Part shown: positions 8,438 through 16,999 of the stretch, in pieces
How positions within the stretch are numbered: position 1 is the first letter of the stretch
Layout: each line of letters starts with the position of its first letter
Assembly (NCBI GenBank): GCA_025464005.1
Contig: JAODBO010000013.1
Location: 1 to 35,664, forward strand
DNA length: 35,664 nucleotides
DNA from: Acidimicrobiaceae bacterium
Lineage (GTDB): Bacteria; Actinomycetota; Acidimicrobiia; Acidimicrobiales; Bog-793
Direction of reading: 5' to 3'
Translations under genes and position numbers: made by a program
The notes under the pieces: generated by a model
What the model was told of the DNA's origin: nothing
Databases searched by the model: none
The model's input: only the letters and a program-made list of their open reading frames with translations

Positions 8438-9558
8438 GTGGGCCCGATCGCCCGCTCCGTGGCCTTCGGCGTAGCCGACAGGAACAGCCGGGCGCAGAGC
8501 AGCACGAGCGCGGCCAGGAATCCGCAGTAGATATAGAAGGCAGGGGTGAACCCTGCGGTTATCCGCAGCTGGACCTGCGCTGCCTGTGACGACGAGATCC
8601 CGAACTGCGCCGGTGACGTGGGCTGCCCGAGCTGGATCAGCGCCGAGACCGCCTGAGCCGCCATGGGGACGATTGCGCCGACGAGCAGCGTGGCGCCGAG
8701 AACTACCGGTCGCCAGAGCGCGGCTACGACGGCGATCGCGACCAGCACCACCATCACGGCCACGTCCCCGGCGATCACGGGCGCCGGGTTGGCGAACGCG
8801 TTGCCTGCGGTGATGGTCTGGGTCTGACCCGTCGCCGTCTGCAGCGTGTAGCTATCCCACGAGGGAGCGAACGAGATCGCCACACCGACCGCCGTGACGA
8901 GCGATGCGATCACCACGCCGATCGCCGGTCCGCGCGGCCTTATCGCCCTGCTCGGTCTCCAGCCCGAGAACTGGGAGATCACCGCTTGTCCGGACGCGAA
9001 TGCGCAGATCAGCCAACCGACGAGGGCCAGTACCAGCCCGGCTCCCATGACGTGCGAGCCTGCCGAGATGGCGGTGCCCGCGTCCGAGAAATAGAAGCCG
9101 AAGGTCGTCGCGCTCGCGGCAACTGCCAGCAGGGCACCGGCGCGCGCTGCGAGGCCTCCACGAAGCAGGAGACCGGCTGCCGTTGCCCAAAGCGCCAGGT
9201 AGAGCGCATGGGGCACGAGCTGATCCGCCTGACTGGCGAGGCTGGCACCGCCGAGGTACGCCGGGAACAGACCGATGACTCCGCAGACGACACCGGCGGC
9301 GAGCAGCACCGCGGCCACGGTGACCGTGTGGCTCGTCGTGGCGGGCCTCGAGGGAGCGTGATCGGCGACCGAGATCCTGCTCGCCGCCTCGACCTCGGTG
9401 AAGCGCGCCCAAGCCTCGTACCAGCCCTGCGGGGTCACCGGCCAGCGCTCGGCCGGTCGCGACCGGGGAGCACCTATGGCCCAGAGGCCGTAGAAGTCGC
9501 GACCTCGTCCGATCTCGTACCTCGCCCCACGATGCGAGATGTTCACCTTGTCGAGCAC
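8428..9558 (-). CDS. Polytopic membrane protein of unknown function
   Basis: A 376-residue protein started at GTG (9558). The first 75 residues are soluble and contain RYEIGRGRDFYGLWAIG and a Trp-rich GWYEAWARFTEVE, a type of N-terminal module seen on several actinobacterial membrane proteins. After it come eight or nine hydrophobic segments, among them VTVAAVLLAAGVVCGVIGLF, GLVLALVGWLICAF, VVIASLVTAVGVAISF, VAVMVVLVAIAVVAAL and FYIYCGFLAALVLLCARLFL. No enzymatic motif is visible. Its job is not known. The C-terminus ends inside the palindrome shared with the convergent propeller gene. Confidence 0.75.
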   Translation of the reverse strand: MLDKVNISHRGARYEIGRGRDFYGLWAIGAPRSRPAERWPVTPQGWYEAWARFTEVEAASRISVADHAPSRPATTSHTVTVAAVLLAAGVVCGVIGLFPAYLGGASLASQADQLVPHALYLALWATAAGLLLRGGLAARAGALLAVAASATTFGFYFSDAGTAISAGSHVMGAGLVLALVGWLICAFASGQAVISQFSGWRPSRAIRPRGPAIGVVIASLVTAVGVAISFAPSWDSYTLQTATGQTQTITAGNAFANPAPVIAGDVAVMVVLVAIAVVAALWRPVVLGATLLVGAIVPMAAQAVSALIQLGQPTSPAQFGISSSQAAQVQLRITAGFTPAFYIYCGFLAALVLLCARLFLSATPKATERAIGPTLS

Positions 9559-9841
9559 ACCGTCGGCCTTTCAGTAGCGGACTCGTCCGCGCTTGTCCAA
9601 CGAGACCACTCTAGGAATCGCGTCTGTGCGTCAGCTGGACGGGCGCCGAGCGGTAAGCAGACGCTCGCAGCTCGCCCGAGTCGCAGACAGCAGCGGCGTC
9701 GCGCTCACTGCGCGTTCGTCGTGATCTCGTGCCCACTTTACGTGGTATTCCTCCCACTAATTGCGACTTATATAGCGATATGGCACATCCTCAATCGCAC
9801 AAAATACTGCGACGCGGAACCCCTGTTAGCATGCGCGCTTA
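9559..9841 (+). promoter_or_regulatory. AT-rich upstream region of the secreted propeller/Ig protein
   Basis: This 283-bp divergent gap turns markedly AT-rich between about 9735 and 9832 (ACTTATATAGCGATATGG, CACAAAATACTG), in contrast with the GC-rich surroundings. It probably holds the promoter for the gene at 9842. No exact -35/-10 pair could be assigned. No Shine-Dalgarno site precedes the ATG (GCGCTTAATG), so a leaderless or nearly leaderless transcript is possible. Confidence 0.4.
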
Positions 9842-12124
9842 ATGAAAAGACGATTCGTCGGAATCCGTGTTTCTCAGGCGCTCCTGGCCGTCGCCATTAG
9901 CGTGATCCCGTTCGCCTCATTCGCTCTGCTCACACCGGGCTCGGCGAGTGCTGCAAGCTCTGCGAGCTGGACCGCAGAATCCGGCTTGGGTTCGTTCCAG
10001 AGCTTGTACTCGATCGGCTGCGCGGATCTGACGCACTGTGTCGCGGCCTCGGGCGGCGGGGAGTCGCTCATCAGGTCAGGTGCGTCGTGGAACGAGGTGC
10101 CGTTTGCCTTACCGGCGGGAGCGACGGTGCAGATCAATGACTCCGCCTGTCCTTCTACCTCTCTGTGCTTCGCCGTCGGTTTCAGCTCCGTTCCTCGGAG
10201 CACCCCGGGATCCGGCGAGGCAGAGACGGGTCTTATCGAGATGTGGAACGGTTCGTCGTGGTCAGTGGTGGCTTCACCGGGCGCTGCGCTGACCTCGATG
10301 TCGTGTCCGACGACAACTGACTGCGTTGCGGTCGGTTCGGGATCGATCGAAACCTGGAACGGGAACACCTGGTCCGAGGGGTCGAGCGCGGCGGGACTCA
10401 CAAGCGTGTCCTGCTCGGATGGCATGAACTGTGTGGCCGTTGGATCCGATAACGGCTGGCCCGTGTCGACCGTCTTCCGGGGCGGGATGTGGTCGTCGCC
10501 GGTATCGATGCAGTCGCCTGGCTATGAAAACGATATTTACGGCGTGTCCTGCGCGTCGAGCACGTTCTGTATTGCTGTCGGATCAGCGCTCTACAGCACG
10601 TACGGCGGCGGCCTCACATTGATCGAGGAGTGGAACGGCAACTCATGGGCGATCATGCCGAGTCCGAATCTCGCTACTGGGCCGAATCCTCCGGTAGGAG
10701 AGGGTGCCGGCGGTGGACTACTGATGGCTGTCTCTTGCAGCGCGTCGACGGCTTGTGTGGCGGTCGGGTACGGCGGAGGCGGAGTCGATCCCCAAGGGCT
10801 CGGGTACCCGAGCGTTGGAGTCGTCGAGACGTGGAACGGCGAGGACTGGTCTCTGACTCCCTCGTCCACCCCGGTTGAACCCGACGGTGTCGGCGGCGGC
10901 GTAAACCTTAGGGGAGTGTCGTGCATCCCGTCGCAATCTTCGCCTGCGTGCGTTGCAGTCGGATCGCAGACCCCGCTGAACGGCGATTCATTAGCGTTCA
11001 TCGAGGAGACGCCAGCGGCGCTCGGAACACCGAGCCCGACCGTCACGTCGGTCTTGATCGGGTCGTCTACGGTCTCGGCGAGCGTCACCTCGACCGGGCT
11101 GGGCACGCGAACTGGCACAATTACATTTCTCTCGAACGGATTGCTCATCGCCGGCTGTGGGCCAGTCCTGTTGAGCGGGGCAGGAAGCGCGTCTTGTTCG
11201 ATCACGAGCTCGACACTTCCTCCGGTCACCGGTATCTATTCGGGCGATGCGTCCTTCGGCGGCTCTGTTGGCTCGGCCAACATCGTGTCCCCGCCGCCGA
11301 CTACGCCTCCCACCACGACGCAGCCCCCACCGACTACGACCACGACGCAGCCGCCACCGACGACGACGACCACGACCACGACGCAGCCGCCACCGACGAC
11401 GACGACGACCACGACCACGACGCAGCCGCCACCGACGACGACCACGACCACGACGCAGCCGCCACCGACGACCACGACGCAGCCGTCGACGTCTCCGGTC
11501 CCGCAGCCGCCGACGACAACAACAACTCAGCCACTGACGCCGGTCGCGACCACAACGACCGCGCCGCCGCTGACCGGGGCTACGACGACGACCACAACGA
11601 CCGCGCCGCCGACGAGCGCTACGCCTTCGACGTCCCCCGCGACGTCGCCGAACTCTGCCGGCACGTCGCCGACAACGACGATCGCTTCGGCGCCCTTGGC
11701 GCCCAGCGCTTCAGCAGCGTCGACCAGTTATTTCGCCACTCCCAATCCAACCGCGCCAACGAGCGGCAACGTCACGACCGACAAGACAGTCGTAATCCTG
11801 ACCGCCCCGTCCGCTCCCACGACCGGCGTGATCGGCTCGAGAATCTCCTTCGGGTTGAAGCTCGCGCCGGCGAAGGGCACTGCGCACCCGACGGGAATGA
11901 TCTCGGTTATGGTCCCCCGCCATACGCGAGTGAAGGGCAAGCTCGTAACGGTCACCGAGACGCTGATCAAGATGGTGGTCAGCTCACTTACGCCGAAGTT
12001 CGCGTTGAGTGCCTCAGCGCTCGGTGTCGGCGAACACAACATCACGTTCGTCTACAGCGGCAATTCCAAGTTCAGGTCTACGACGATGACCGAGCACCTC
12101 AAGGTGACCGCCCGAAGGCCCTAA
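9842..12124 (+). CDS. Large secreted protein: Cys-pair propeller repeats, Thr/Pro linker, Ig-like domains
   Basis: The 760-residue product has a signal peptide (residues 1 to about 37, ending SASA). Residues 40-395 hold seven copies of a Cys-x7-Cys-type unit, for example SCPTTTDCVAVG, SCASSTFCIAVG and SCSASTACVAVG. Most are followed by a phrase such as EWNGNSW and then SP. Seven units suggest a seven-bladed beta-propeller with a disulfide in each blade (inference). An Ig-like domain follows (about 400-475, ending IYSGDASF). Then comes a low-complexity linker of Thr runs and QPPP, a Ser/Ala/Pro stretch, and a second Ig-like domain (about 650-757, ending FVYSGNSKF). No sortase signal or C-terminal membrane anchor is seen. 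The layout fits a cell-surface or matrix protein. The ligand is unknown. Confidence 0.85.
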   Translation: MKRRFVGIRVSQALLAVAISVIPFASFALLTPGSASAASSASWTAESGLGSFQSLYSIGCADLTHCVAASGGGESLIRSGASWNEVPFALPAGATVQINDSACPSTSLCFAVGFSSVPRSTPGSGEAETGLIEMWNGSSWSVVASPGAALTSMSCPTTTDCVAVGSGSIETWNGNTWSEGSSAAGLTSVSCSDGMNCVAVGSDNGWPVSTVFRGGMWSSPVSMQSPGYENDIYGVSCASSTFCIAVGSALYSTYGGGLTLIEEWNGNSWAIMPSPNLATGPNPPVGEGAGGGLLMAVSCSASTACVAVGYGGGGVDPQGLGYPSVGVVETWNGEDWSLTPSSTPVEPDGVGGGVNLRGVSCIPSQSSPACVAVGSQTPLNGDSLAFIEETPAALGTPSPTVTSVLIGSSTVSASVTSTGLGTRTGTITFLSNGLLIAGCGPVLLSGAGSASCSITSSTLPPVTGIYSGDASFGGSVGSANIVSPPPTTPPTTTQPPPTTTTTQPPPTTTTTTTTQPPPTTTTTTTTTQPPPTTTTTTTQPPPTTTTQPSTSPVPQPPTTTTTQPLTPVATTTTAPPLTGATTTTTTTAPPTSATPSTSPATSPNSAGTSPTTTIASAPLAPSASAASTSYFATPNPTAPTSGNVTTDKTVVILTAPSAPTTGVIGSRISFGLKLAPAKGTAHPTGMISVMVPRHTRVKGKLVTVTETLIKMVVSSLTPKFALSASALGVGEHNITFVYSGNSKFRSTTMTEHLKVTARRP
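11299..11640 (+). repeat. Low-complexity ACG/ACC/CAG-CCG repeats encoding the Thr/Pro linker
   Basis: Near-tandem units of (ACG/ACC)n-CAG-CCG-CCA-CCG occur, encoding Thr runs separated by QPPP. The densest part is 11313-11493. Neighbouring units differ mainly in the number of Thr codons, the pattern expected from slippage. Mucin-like Thr/Pro linkers of this kind are usually extended and often glycosylated. Confidence 0.85.
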
Positions 12125-12204
12125 GGCCGGATCGCTCACGGCTCGATTCGTTTAGATCGAAGCGATGCCTCCGGCGACCGACGGTCCACCATCGGGAGCG
12201 GACC

Positions 12205-12810
12205 GTGACCTCCAGACTCACGCCCAAGTGCCTCGCGACACGACAGCGCATCATCGAGGGAGCGGCCGCCGAGATCCGAATGGTGTTGTTGCTGTGACGC
12301 TCGACGACGTTCGTCAACGTACCGGTACCAGCAAAAGCCAACTGTTCCACTACTTCCCGGACGGCAAAGAGCAACCGCCGCTCGCCGTACGAGGCCGACC
12401 TCGTGCTCAGTGACCAGCAGCCTTACCTTGGCGACCTGACATCGTGGGGCGCGTGGCAGTCGTGGCGGGACGTGGTCATCGAGCGCGACCGGCAACAAGG
12501 CCAGCCATGCCCACTGGCGACGCTGACGTTCCATATCGGCCGTAGCACACCAGGTGCCGAATCCGTCACCACCGAGCTACTCAACCGCTGACAGGCCGAA
12601 TTGGCCGCCGGGATCCGTGCGACGCAGCGCAACGGTCAGGTCGACTCCAGCCTCGACGTCGACCAAGCGGCCGCCGCCCTTGTCGCCAGCATCCAAGGAG
12701 GCGTGGTCATCATGCTCTCCACGGGACGGCTCAGCCATCTCGAAGCGGCCTTTGAGATGGTCTTTCAGCATCTGCGGTCCGGTTGCAGACCCATCGCGAC
12801 TGAGGGATGA
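12205..12810 (+). pseudogene. Decayed TetR/AcrR-family transcriptional regulator
   Basis: Three reading frames together give one TetR protein. Frame 1 from GTG 12205 gives CLATRQRIIEGAAAEIR. A second frame continues with GVVAVTLDDVRQRTGTSKSQ and LFHYFPDGKEQ, the classic HTH. Frame 1 resumes near 12380 with YEADLVLSDQQPYLGDLTSW. A TGA at 12589-12591 replaces what is probably a Trp codon in LLNR*QAELAAGIR, and the same frame runs on to 12810 (ALVASIQGGVVIMLSTGR, a typical TetR C-terminus). Two compensating frameshifts plus one nonsense change make it non-functional, unless they are sequencing errors. The target operon is not identifiable. Confidence 0.85.
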
Positions 12811-12872
12811 CTCGGATCTAGGGGGCGTCTACCTGGTGGATCGCGCCCAGCGCCAAACCCTGCTCCCGCCGT

Positions 12873-13286
12873 TCATTCGGAGGAGGTGGCGGGTGGTTCG
12901 CTCTGGTCACCACCTAAGGCCGTCGTCAGTCCTTCCAGATCCGCGACCGTCACCGTGAGGGCGGAGTGTCCGCTTCGTCGAAGCGGGGAGGGCACCTTCT
13001 CGGCGAAGTGGATGCAGACGCCGCCGTCGTGGTTCGTTCCAAAGCTCAACCCGTCGTCAGCGAAAGACGAGCGAGCGCCGAACGCTGTCCACCAGCGGTA
13101 GTGCCGAGTGATGTGAGCGCCGGTGATGTTCGCTAGCGGCGTTGCGAGCTTGAAAAAGCCGAAGGTCGCCACGAAGGAGTCGTCATCAGTGAGCGTCACG
13201 CCGTCCTTTGTGCGCCGTAGCCCGAAGGGCAACAGCACAGGCAGGTAGCGCTTGTCGATCGCGTAGCCGAAATGCTGGGACATCAT
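12873..13286 (-). CDS. Conserved hypothetical protein, actinobacterial type
   Basis: The product is about 137 residues from ATG 13286. A frame extends further upstream, but its extra residues are low-complexity Arg/Ser and look non-coding. The protein reads as a small beta-rich domain: FGYAIDKRYLPVLLPFGLR, then VTLTDDDSFVATFGFFKLAT, PLANITGAHITRHYRWWTAF and DGLSFGTNHDGGVCIHFAEK. I recognise this as resembling a family of unannotated actinobacterial proteins, but no function is known to me. There is no signal peptide or membrane segment. It is convergent with the TetR remnant. No strong ribosome site precedes the start. Confidence 0.65.
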   Translation of the reverse strand: MMSQHFGYAIDKRYLPVLLPFGLRRTKDGVTLTDDDSFVATFGFFKLATPLANITGAHITRHYRWWTAFGARSSFADDGLSFGTNHDGGVCIHFAEKVPSPLRRSGHSALTVTVADLEGLTTALGGDQSEPPATSSE

Positions 13287-13967
13287 CAATCCGATCCACT
13301 GCCTGGAGCGTGCTCGATGGGATCGCCTCTGTTCTATCTCTCTCGGACCCGCCATGCTCTTGCGCAGTTGGCGGCTTGCTCGCGGCCGGACTCCCTTTCG
13401 CGACGTTCCGACACCGGTCGACCACGTCGAGCGCTGCACGGCGTCGAGCACGCGGGCTGCTGGTCGAGCGATGCGGGATTGGCCGTGTGCGCGAGGATCG
13501 CGGGATCGACGCCCGTGGGGTCTACCCGAGCGTCGGCTACCCTGTCCCTCCGTCCCAACAATCGCGTCGTTTCGCGTCGCCCCACCGGATGCCGCGATCC
13601 ACCGGCTAGGCGACCTGAGCAGCGCAATTGCAACAGCTCGGGACGGAATCATCCACACTATTGACGCTGGTGGACCGGAGCTGGGCCAACAGCCGCGGCT
13701 TCGCGGGCTCCGGAGTCGCTCGCGATCGCCGTCGCCCTGTCGGCCGGGGGTGGACAGGTCTGAGACCGGTCAACGGGGCTGGCGGGCCTCGAGCTGGGGA
13801 ACTGCGCTGCAGAACCGTCGTGCGCAGTGGAAGTGCTGGAACGAGCACGGCCGATGCCTTCGCAGCTACCGGCGCCGGTCCCCAGGACGACCCCCGTGCG
13901 GTGCCCGCGTCCATAGCAACGCCCGGATACCATTAGCCATGCGATGCTCGCGGAGGGGCCCCGGTAG
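13287..13967. other. 681-bp gene-poor stretch
   Basis: Several open frames cross this stretch on both strands, but none has recognisable domains and all are Arg/Ser-rich in the manner of shadow frames. No tRNA, tandem repeat or insertion-sequence end was seen. It may be the eroded remains of a gene between the hypothetical protein and the transferred deaminase gene. The last 20 bp hold the ribosome site of the next gene (GGAGGGG at 13952-13958). Confidence 0.5.
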
Positions 13968-15170
13968 GTGCTGAGTCTCGCTCGCGAGAACGGCGTGCTC
14001 CCGGTGCAGGCTCTCCTTGATGCGAAGGACGAGGGCTACATTTCGGGTGGCGGATACGAGATTCCGCTTGAGAATTTCCAGCCCGCGAGCCTTGATTTGC
14101 GGTTGGATCAGGTCGCGTATCGAATCCGATGCAGCTTCCTCCCGGGAGATGACGGCGTCGAGCGCCGACTCAAGGACTATGTCATCGATGAGCTCGACCT
14201 CCGGGGATCGGGGGCGGTGCTCGAAGCAAAGCGTCCATTTCTGATACCGCTCAAAGAGCGATTGGCATTGCCGGATTACTTACACGGCAAGACGAATCCG
14301 AAGAGTTCGACGGGTCGCCTCGATGTCTTCACGCGCGTGATCACTGAGAACGGCAAGCGGTTCGACGAAATACCACCGGGATACGGTGGCCGTTTATACC
14401 TTGAGGTGGTTCCGCTCTCATTCCCAATCAGGGTTCGTGAGCATCTCACGCTGAACCAGCTTCGACTGGCGGTGGGATCTCCCGAGTTGAGCGACGATGA
14501 GGTCCGGGCGCTGCACGCAACCCACCCTATTCTTTATCGGCGCGGACGCTCTGTTTCTGAACTTCCGCTCTCAAATGGGCTGTTCCTTGGAATCGATCTG
14601 AAGGGTATCGGAAGTCGTACTCGCATTGGTTATCGGGCGAAGAGGAACGCGCCTCTTCTAGATATGACTTCTCGCGAAACGATCGACACTGACGCGTTTT
14701 GGGAGACAATCTATGCGGAGCAAGAAGCCCGAATGATTCTGGATCCGAACGAGTTCTATCTGATTATGTCCGAAGACGCGGTATCCATCCCCCCGACTTT
14801 GGCCTCTGAGATGACCGCCTATGATCCGACGAGCGGAGAGCTTCGGACACACTACGCTGGCTTTTTTGATCCCGGCTTCGGATACGATCCTGAAGGACGA
14901 TTCAAGGGCTCTCGGGCCGCACTCGAAATTCGAGCGCACGACGTTCCCTTTCTGATCGAACATGGGCAACCGGTTTGCAAGCTGACGTTCGAGCACATGA
15001 TCCAAGCTCCGCTAACGCAATATGGAAGCAATGTTGGTTCGAACTACCAGCAGCAGACTGAGACGTTAAGCAAGTATTTCCTCCCACGCCGTGAAGCCGA
15101 TGAAAGGGAGGCGCACTCTGACCCTCGGGATCGCTCTCCCGGAGGCCCAATTCAGCTTCCTTTTGGGTGA
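13968..15170 (+). CDS. dCTP deaminase-like protein (two dUTPase-fold domains)
   Basis: The GTG at 13968 lies 9 nt after GGAGGGG. The 400-residue product resembles the long 2'-deoxycytidine 5'-triphosphate deaminase family (PF06559 type), in which two dUTPase-like domains are joined. In the first half, NFQPASLDLRLDQVAYRIR opens the domain, TNPKSSTGRLDVF carries the Lys-Ser-Ser-x-Gly-Arg nucleotide site, and PPGYGGRLYLEVVPLSF holds the position of the catalytic Glu. The second half repeats the pattern with HYAGFFDPGFG and AALEIR. These enzymes convert dCTP to dUTP for thymidylate supply. Base composition is clearly more AT-rich than its neighbours (for example 14041-14110 and 14560-14780) and codon choice is less biased, which suggests horizontal transfer. 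The family is best known to me from proteobacteria. Confidence 0.82.
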   Translation: MLSLARENGVLPVQALLDAKDEGYISGGGYEIPLENFQPASLDLRLDQVAYRIRCSFLPGDDGVERRLKDYVIDELDLRGSGAVLEAKRPFLIPLKERLALPDYLHGKTNPKSSTGRLDVFTRVITENGKRFDEIPPGYGGRLYLEVVPLSFPIRVREHLTLNQLRLAVGSPELSDDEVRALHATHPILYRRGRSVSELPLSNGLFLGIDLKGIGSRTRIGYRAKRNAPLLDMTSRETIDTDAFWETIYAEQEARMILDPNEFYLIMSEDAVSIPPTLASEMTAYDPTSGELRTHYAGFFDPGFGYDPEGRFKGSRAALEIRAHDVPFLIEHGQPVCKLTFEHMIQAPLTQYGSNVGSNYQQQTETLSKYFLPRREADEREAHSDPRDRSPGGPIQLPFG

Positions 15171-15286
15171 CCCGACAATCAGCGAGTCGACAGGTCCACC
15201 TGAGACCAGCGCGGCGATCGACTGGGCCGTGCGGCTTGTGCAGGTGTCAGCCATCGACGTCAGCGCCACGTGGAGCTCGGTGCCCG

Positions 15287-16999
15287 CTACTGCCAGAGCG
15301 CGTCCAGGTCGAGTGCCGCCACAGCAGCGCGCCGTTGTCCGATCTGACCAGTCTCCGGGTCGACCCGGGGCGGTGCGAGCCGCTTACGCGGCGGAGGCTG
15401 CTCCTGCACTGCGAGCAGCGCGAGCAGCTGATCGTCGAGCCAGCGGCTGTGCTGGGCGAGCGAGTGGCGATCGTCGGTGGCTCGTCGGTGGTGGGGCATG
15501 CGCAGCGGTGCGTACAGGTGGAGCTCGTCCCGCGCCCGGGTGAGCGCGACATAGAAGAGGCGACGCTCCTCCGCGAGCCCGGCGCTCGAGCGGAGCGCCA
15601 TATCGGACGGAAACGACCCGTCAACGAGGTGCGGCAGGTGGACGACGCGCCACTCGAGCCCCTTCGCGGAGTGCACGGTCGAGACAACGACGTAGTCCTC
15701 GTCGACGTGCGGCGGCCCGGCGAAGTCCGAGCTCGACACCGGAGGATCGAGGGTCACCTCCGCGAGGAAGGCGGCGAAGTCGTCGGTCACCGCGGCTGCG
15801 GCGGCGAGCCGGTCGAGGTCCCCGAGCCGGGCCTCGGCGTCGGTGTAGCGAGCCGCTACGAGTGGGCGGAGCAGCTCGAGGATCGCCTCGCTGCGCGCAC
15901 TCGCACCGGTGAGGTCGCGTGCCCGGTTGAGCGCGACCATCGTCGCGGTTAGCGCCACCCGAGCGAGTGCCGGGGATGCAGCGACCGCTTCGGCCCAAGC
16001 TTCCGGCCCGACTGGGCGCCGGGGCGGCAGCGTCTCCAGGAGCTTGCGACTTCGGGCGGGGCCGATGCCTTCGTGGAGGCGGAGCAGCCGGAACCAGGCG
16101 ACGTCGTCGGAAGGATTGTCGAGCAGGCGCGCCGTGGCCACGAAGTCCTTCACGTGCGCCGCCTCGATAAAGCGGAGCCCGCCGTACTTGCGATAGGGGA
16201 TGTGGCGGGCGGTGAGCTCGAGCTCGATCAGGTCACTGTGATGGGCGGCGCGCACGAGCACCGCCTGCTCCGATAGGCGCATGCCCGCCTCGTGGTGCTC
16301 GAGGACCCGATCGACGACGGCGCGCGCCTCGGAGGCGGCGTCGTAGCAGCGGAGGAACGTCGGCCGGCCACCGCCCTCGCGGCTCGCCCACAGCGTCAGC
16401 GGTCGCAGCGACGCGGTCGTCCCGGGGACGGCGCCGCCGAGCGCGGGAGCCGGCCGGATGTGGTTCGCGACGTCGAGGATCGGCTGGAGCGAACGGAAGT
16501 TCTGCTCGAGATGGAGGACCCTCGCATCGGGGAGCGTGGCAACGAGGGCGTGCAGGTGGGCGGCGTCCGAGCCGCGGAAGCCGTAGATCGCCTGCGCGTC
16601 GTCGCCGACGACGGTGAGGCCGCGCCCACCCGGGCAGAGCCCACGCACGATGTCGACCTGGAGCGCGTTCACGTCCTGGTACTCGTCGACGAGCACGTGG
16701 TCGAACATCGCTGCGAGCTCGGCGCCGATGCCCTCGTCGCAGAGCGCAGCGCGCCAGTAGAGCAGGAGATCGTCGAAGTCGAGCTGAGCGCGCTCACGCT
16801 TGCGGGTGACGTACGCCCGGCAGAGGGTCGAGATCGCGTCGACGTGCGGCTCGCACCAAGGAAAGTCGCTCCCAACGACCTCAGCGACGACTCGTCCGGT
16901 GTTGACGCAGCGCGAGTACACATCGAGCAACGTCGCCGGCTTCGGAAGGCGCGTTTCGATCCCGGTGAGGCGGTGCTCGTCGCGAAGCAGGTCCATCAC
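15287..16999 (-). CDS. UvrD/PcrA-type DNA helicase, C-terminal part (frameshifted)
   Basis: This frame carries helicase motifs II to VI of a superfamily 1A enzyme: LDFDDLLLYW, then HVLVDEYQDVNALQ (motif II), VVGDDAQAIYGFRGSD (III), LEQNFRS (IV), STVHSAKGLEWRVVHLPHL (V) and EERRLFYVALTRARDELH (VI). It is open upstream to 17065, with GIGEGFSVLDPADATDVMDL before the ATG at 16999, so it clearly continues the frame of the N-terminal fragment. UvrD-type helicases unwind DNA in repair and replication restart. Joined, the protein would be about 690 residues, short for PcrA but usual for actinobacterial UvrD2-like or accessory helicases. It is convergent with the deaminase gene, with 116 bp between them. 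Confidence 0.85.
   Translation of the reverse strand: MMDLLRDEHRLTGIETRLPKPATLLDVYSRCVNTGRVVAEVVGSDFPWCEPHVDAISTLCRAYVTRKRERAQLDFDDLLLYWRAALCDEGIGAELAAMFDHVLVDEYQDVNALQVDIVRGLCPGGRGLTVVGDDAQAIYGFRGSDAAHLHALVATLPDARVLHLEQNFRSLQPILDVANHIRPAPALGGAVPGTTASLRPLTLWASREGGGRPTFLRCYDAASEARAVVDRVLEHHEAGMRLSEQAVLVRAAHHSDLIELELTARHIPYRKYGGLRFIEAAHVKDFVATARLLDNPSDDVAWFRLLRLHEGIGPARSRKLLETLPPRRPVGPEAWAEAVAASPALARVALTATMVALNRARDLTGASARSEAILELLRPLVAARYTDAEARLGDLDRLAAAAAVTDDFAAFLAEVTLDPPVSSSDFAGPPHVDEDYVVVSTVHSAKGLEWRVVHLPHLVDGSFPSDMALRSSAGLAEERRLFYVALTRARDELHLYAPLRMPHHRRATDDRHSLAQHSRWLDDQLLALLAVQEQPPPRKRLAPPRVDPETGQIGQRRAAVAALDLDALWQ

Noticed and set aside
11299..11640. Thr/Pro repeat DNA as a CRISPR-like or regulatory repeat
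   Set aside because: The repeats are in-frame codon repeats inside a coding region, with no unique spacers.
13354..13974. 206-codon plus-strand frame in the gene-poor stretch
   Set aside because: It is Arg/Ser/Pro-rich with no domain. It overlaps the ribosome site and start of the deaminase gene.
13968..15170. Deaminase gene as a phage-defence dCTP deaminase
   Set aside because: Defence-type dCTP deaminases known to me have a different architecture. This protein keeps the housekeeping dUTPase-fold nucleotide motifs and has no defence-gene neighbours.
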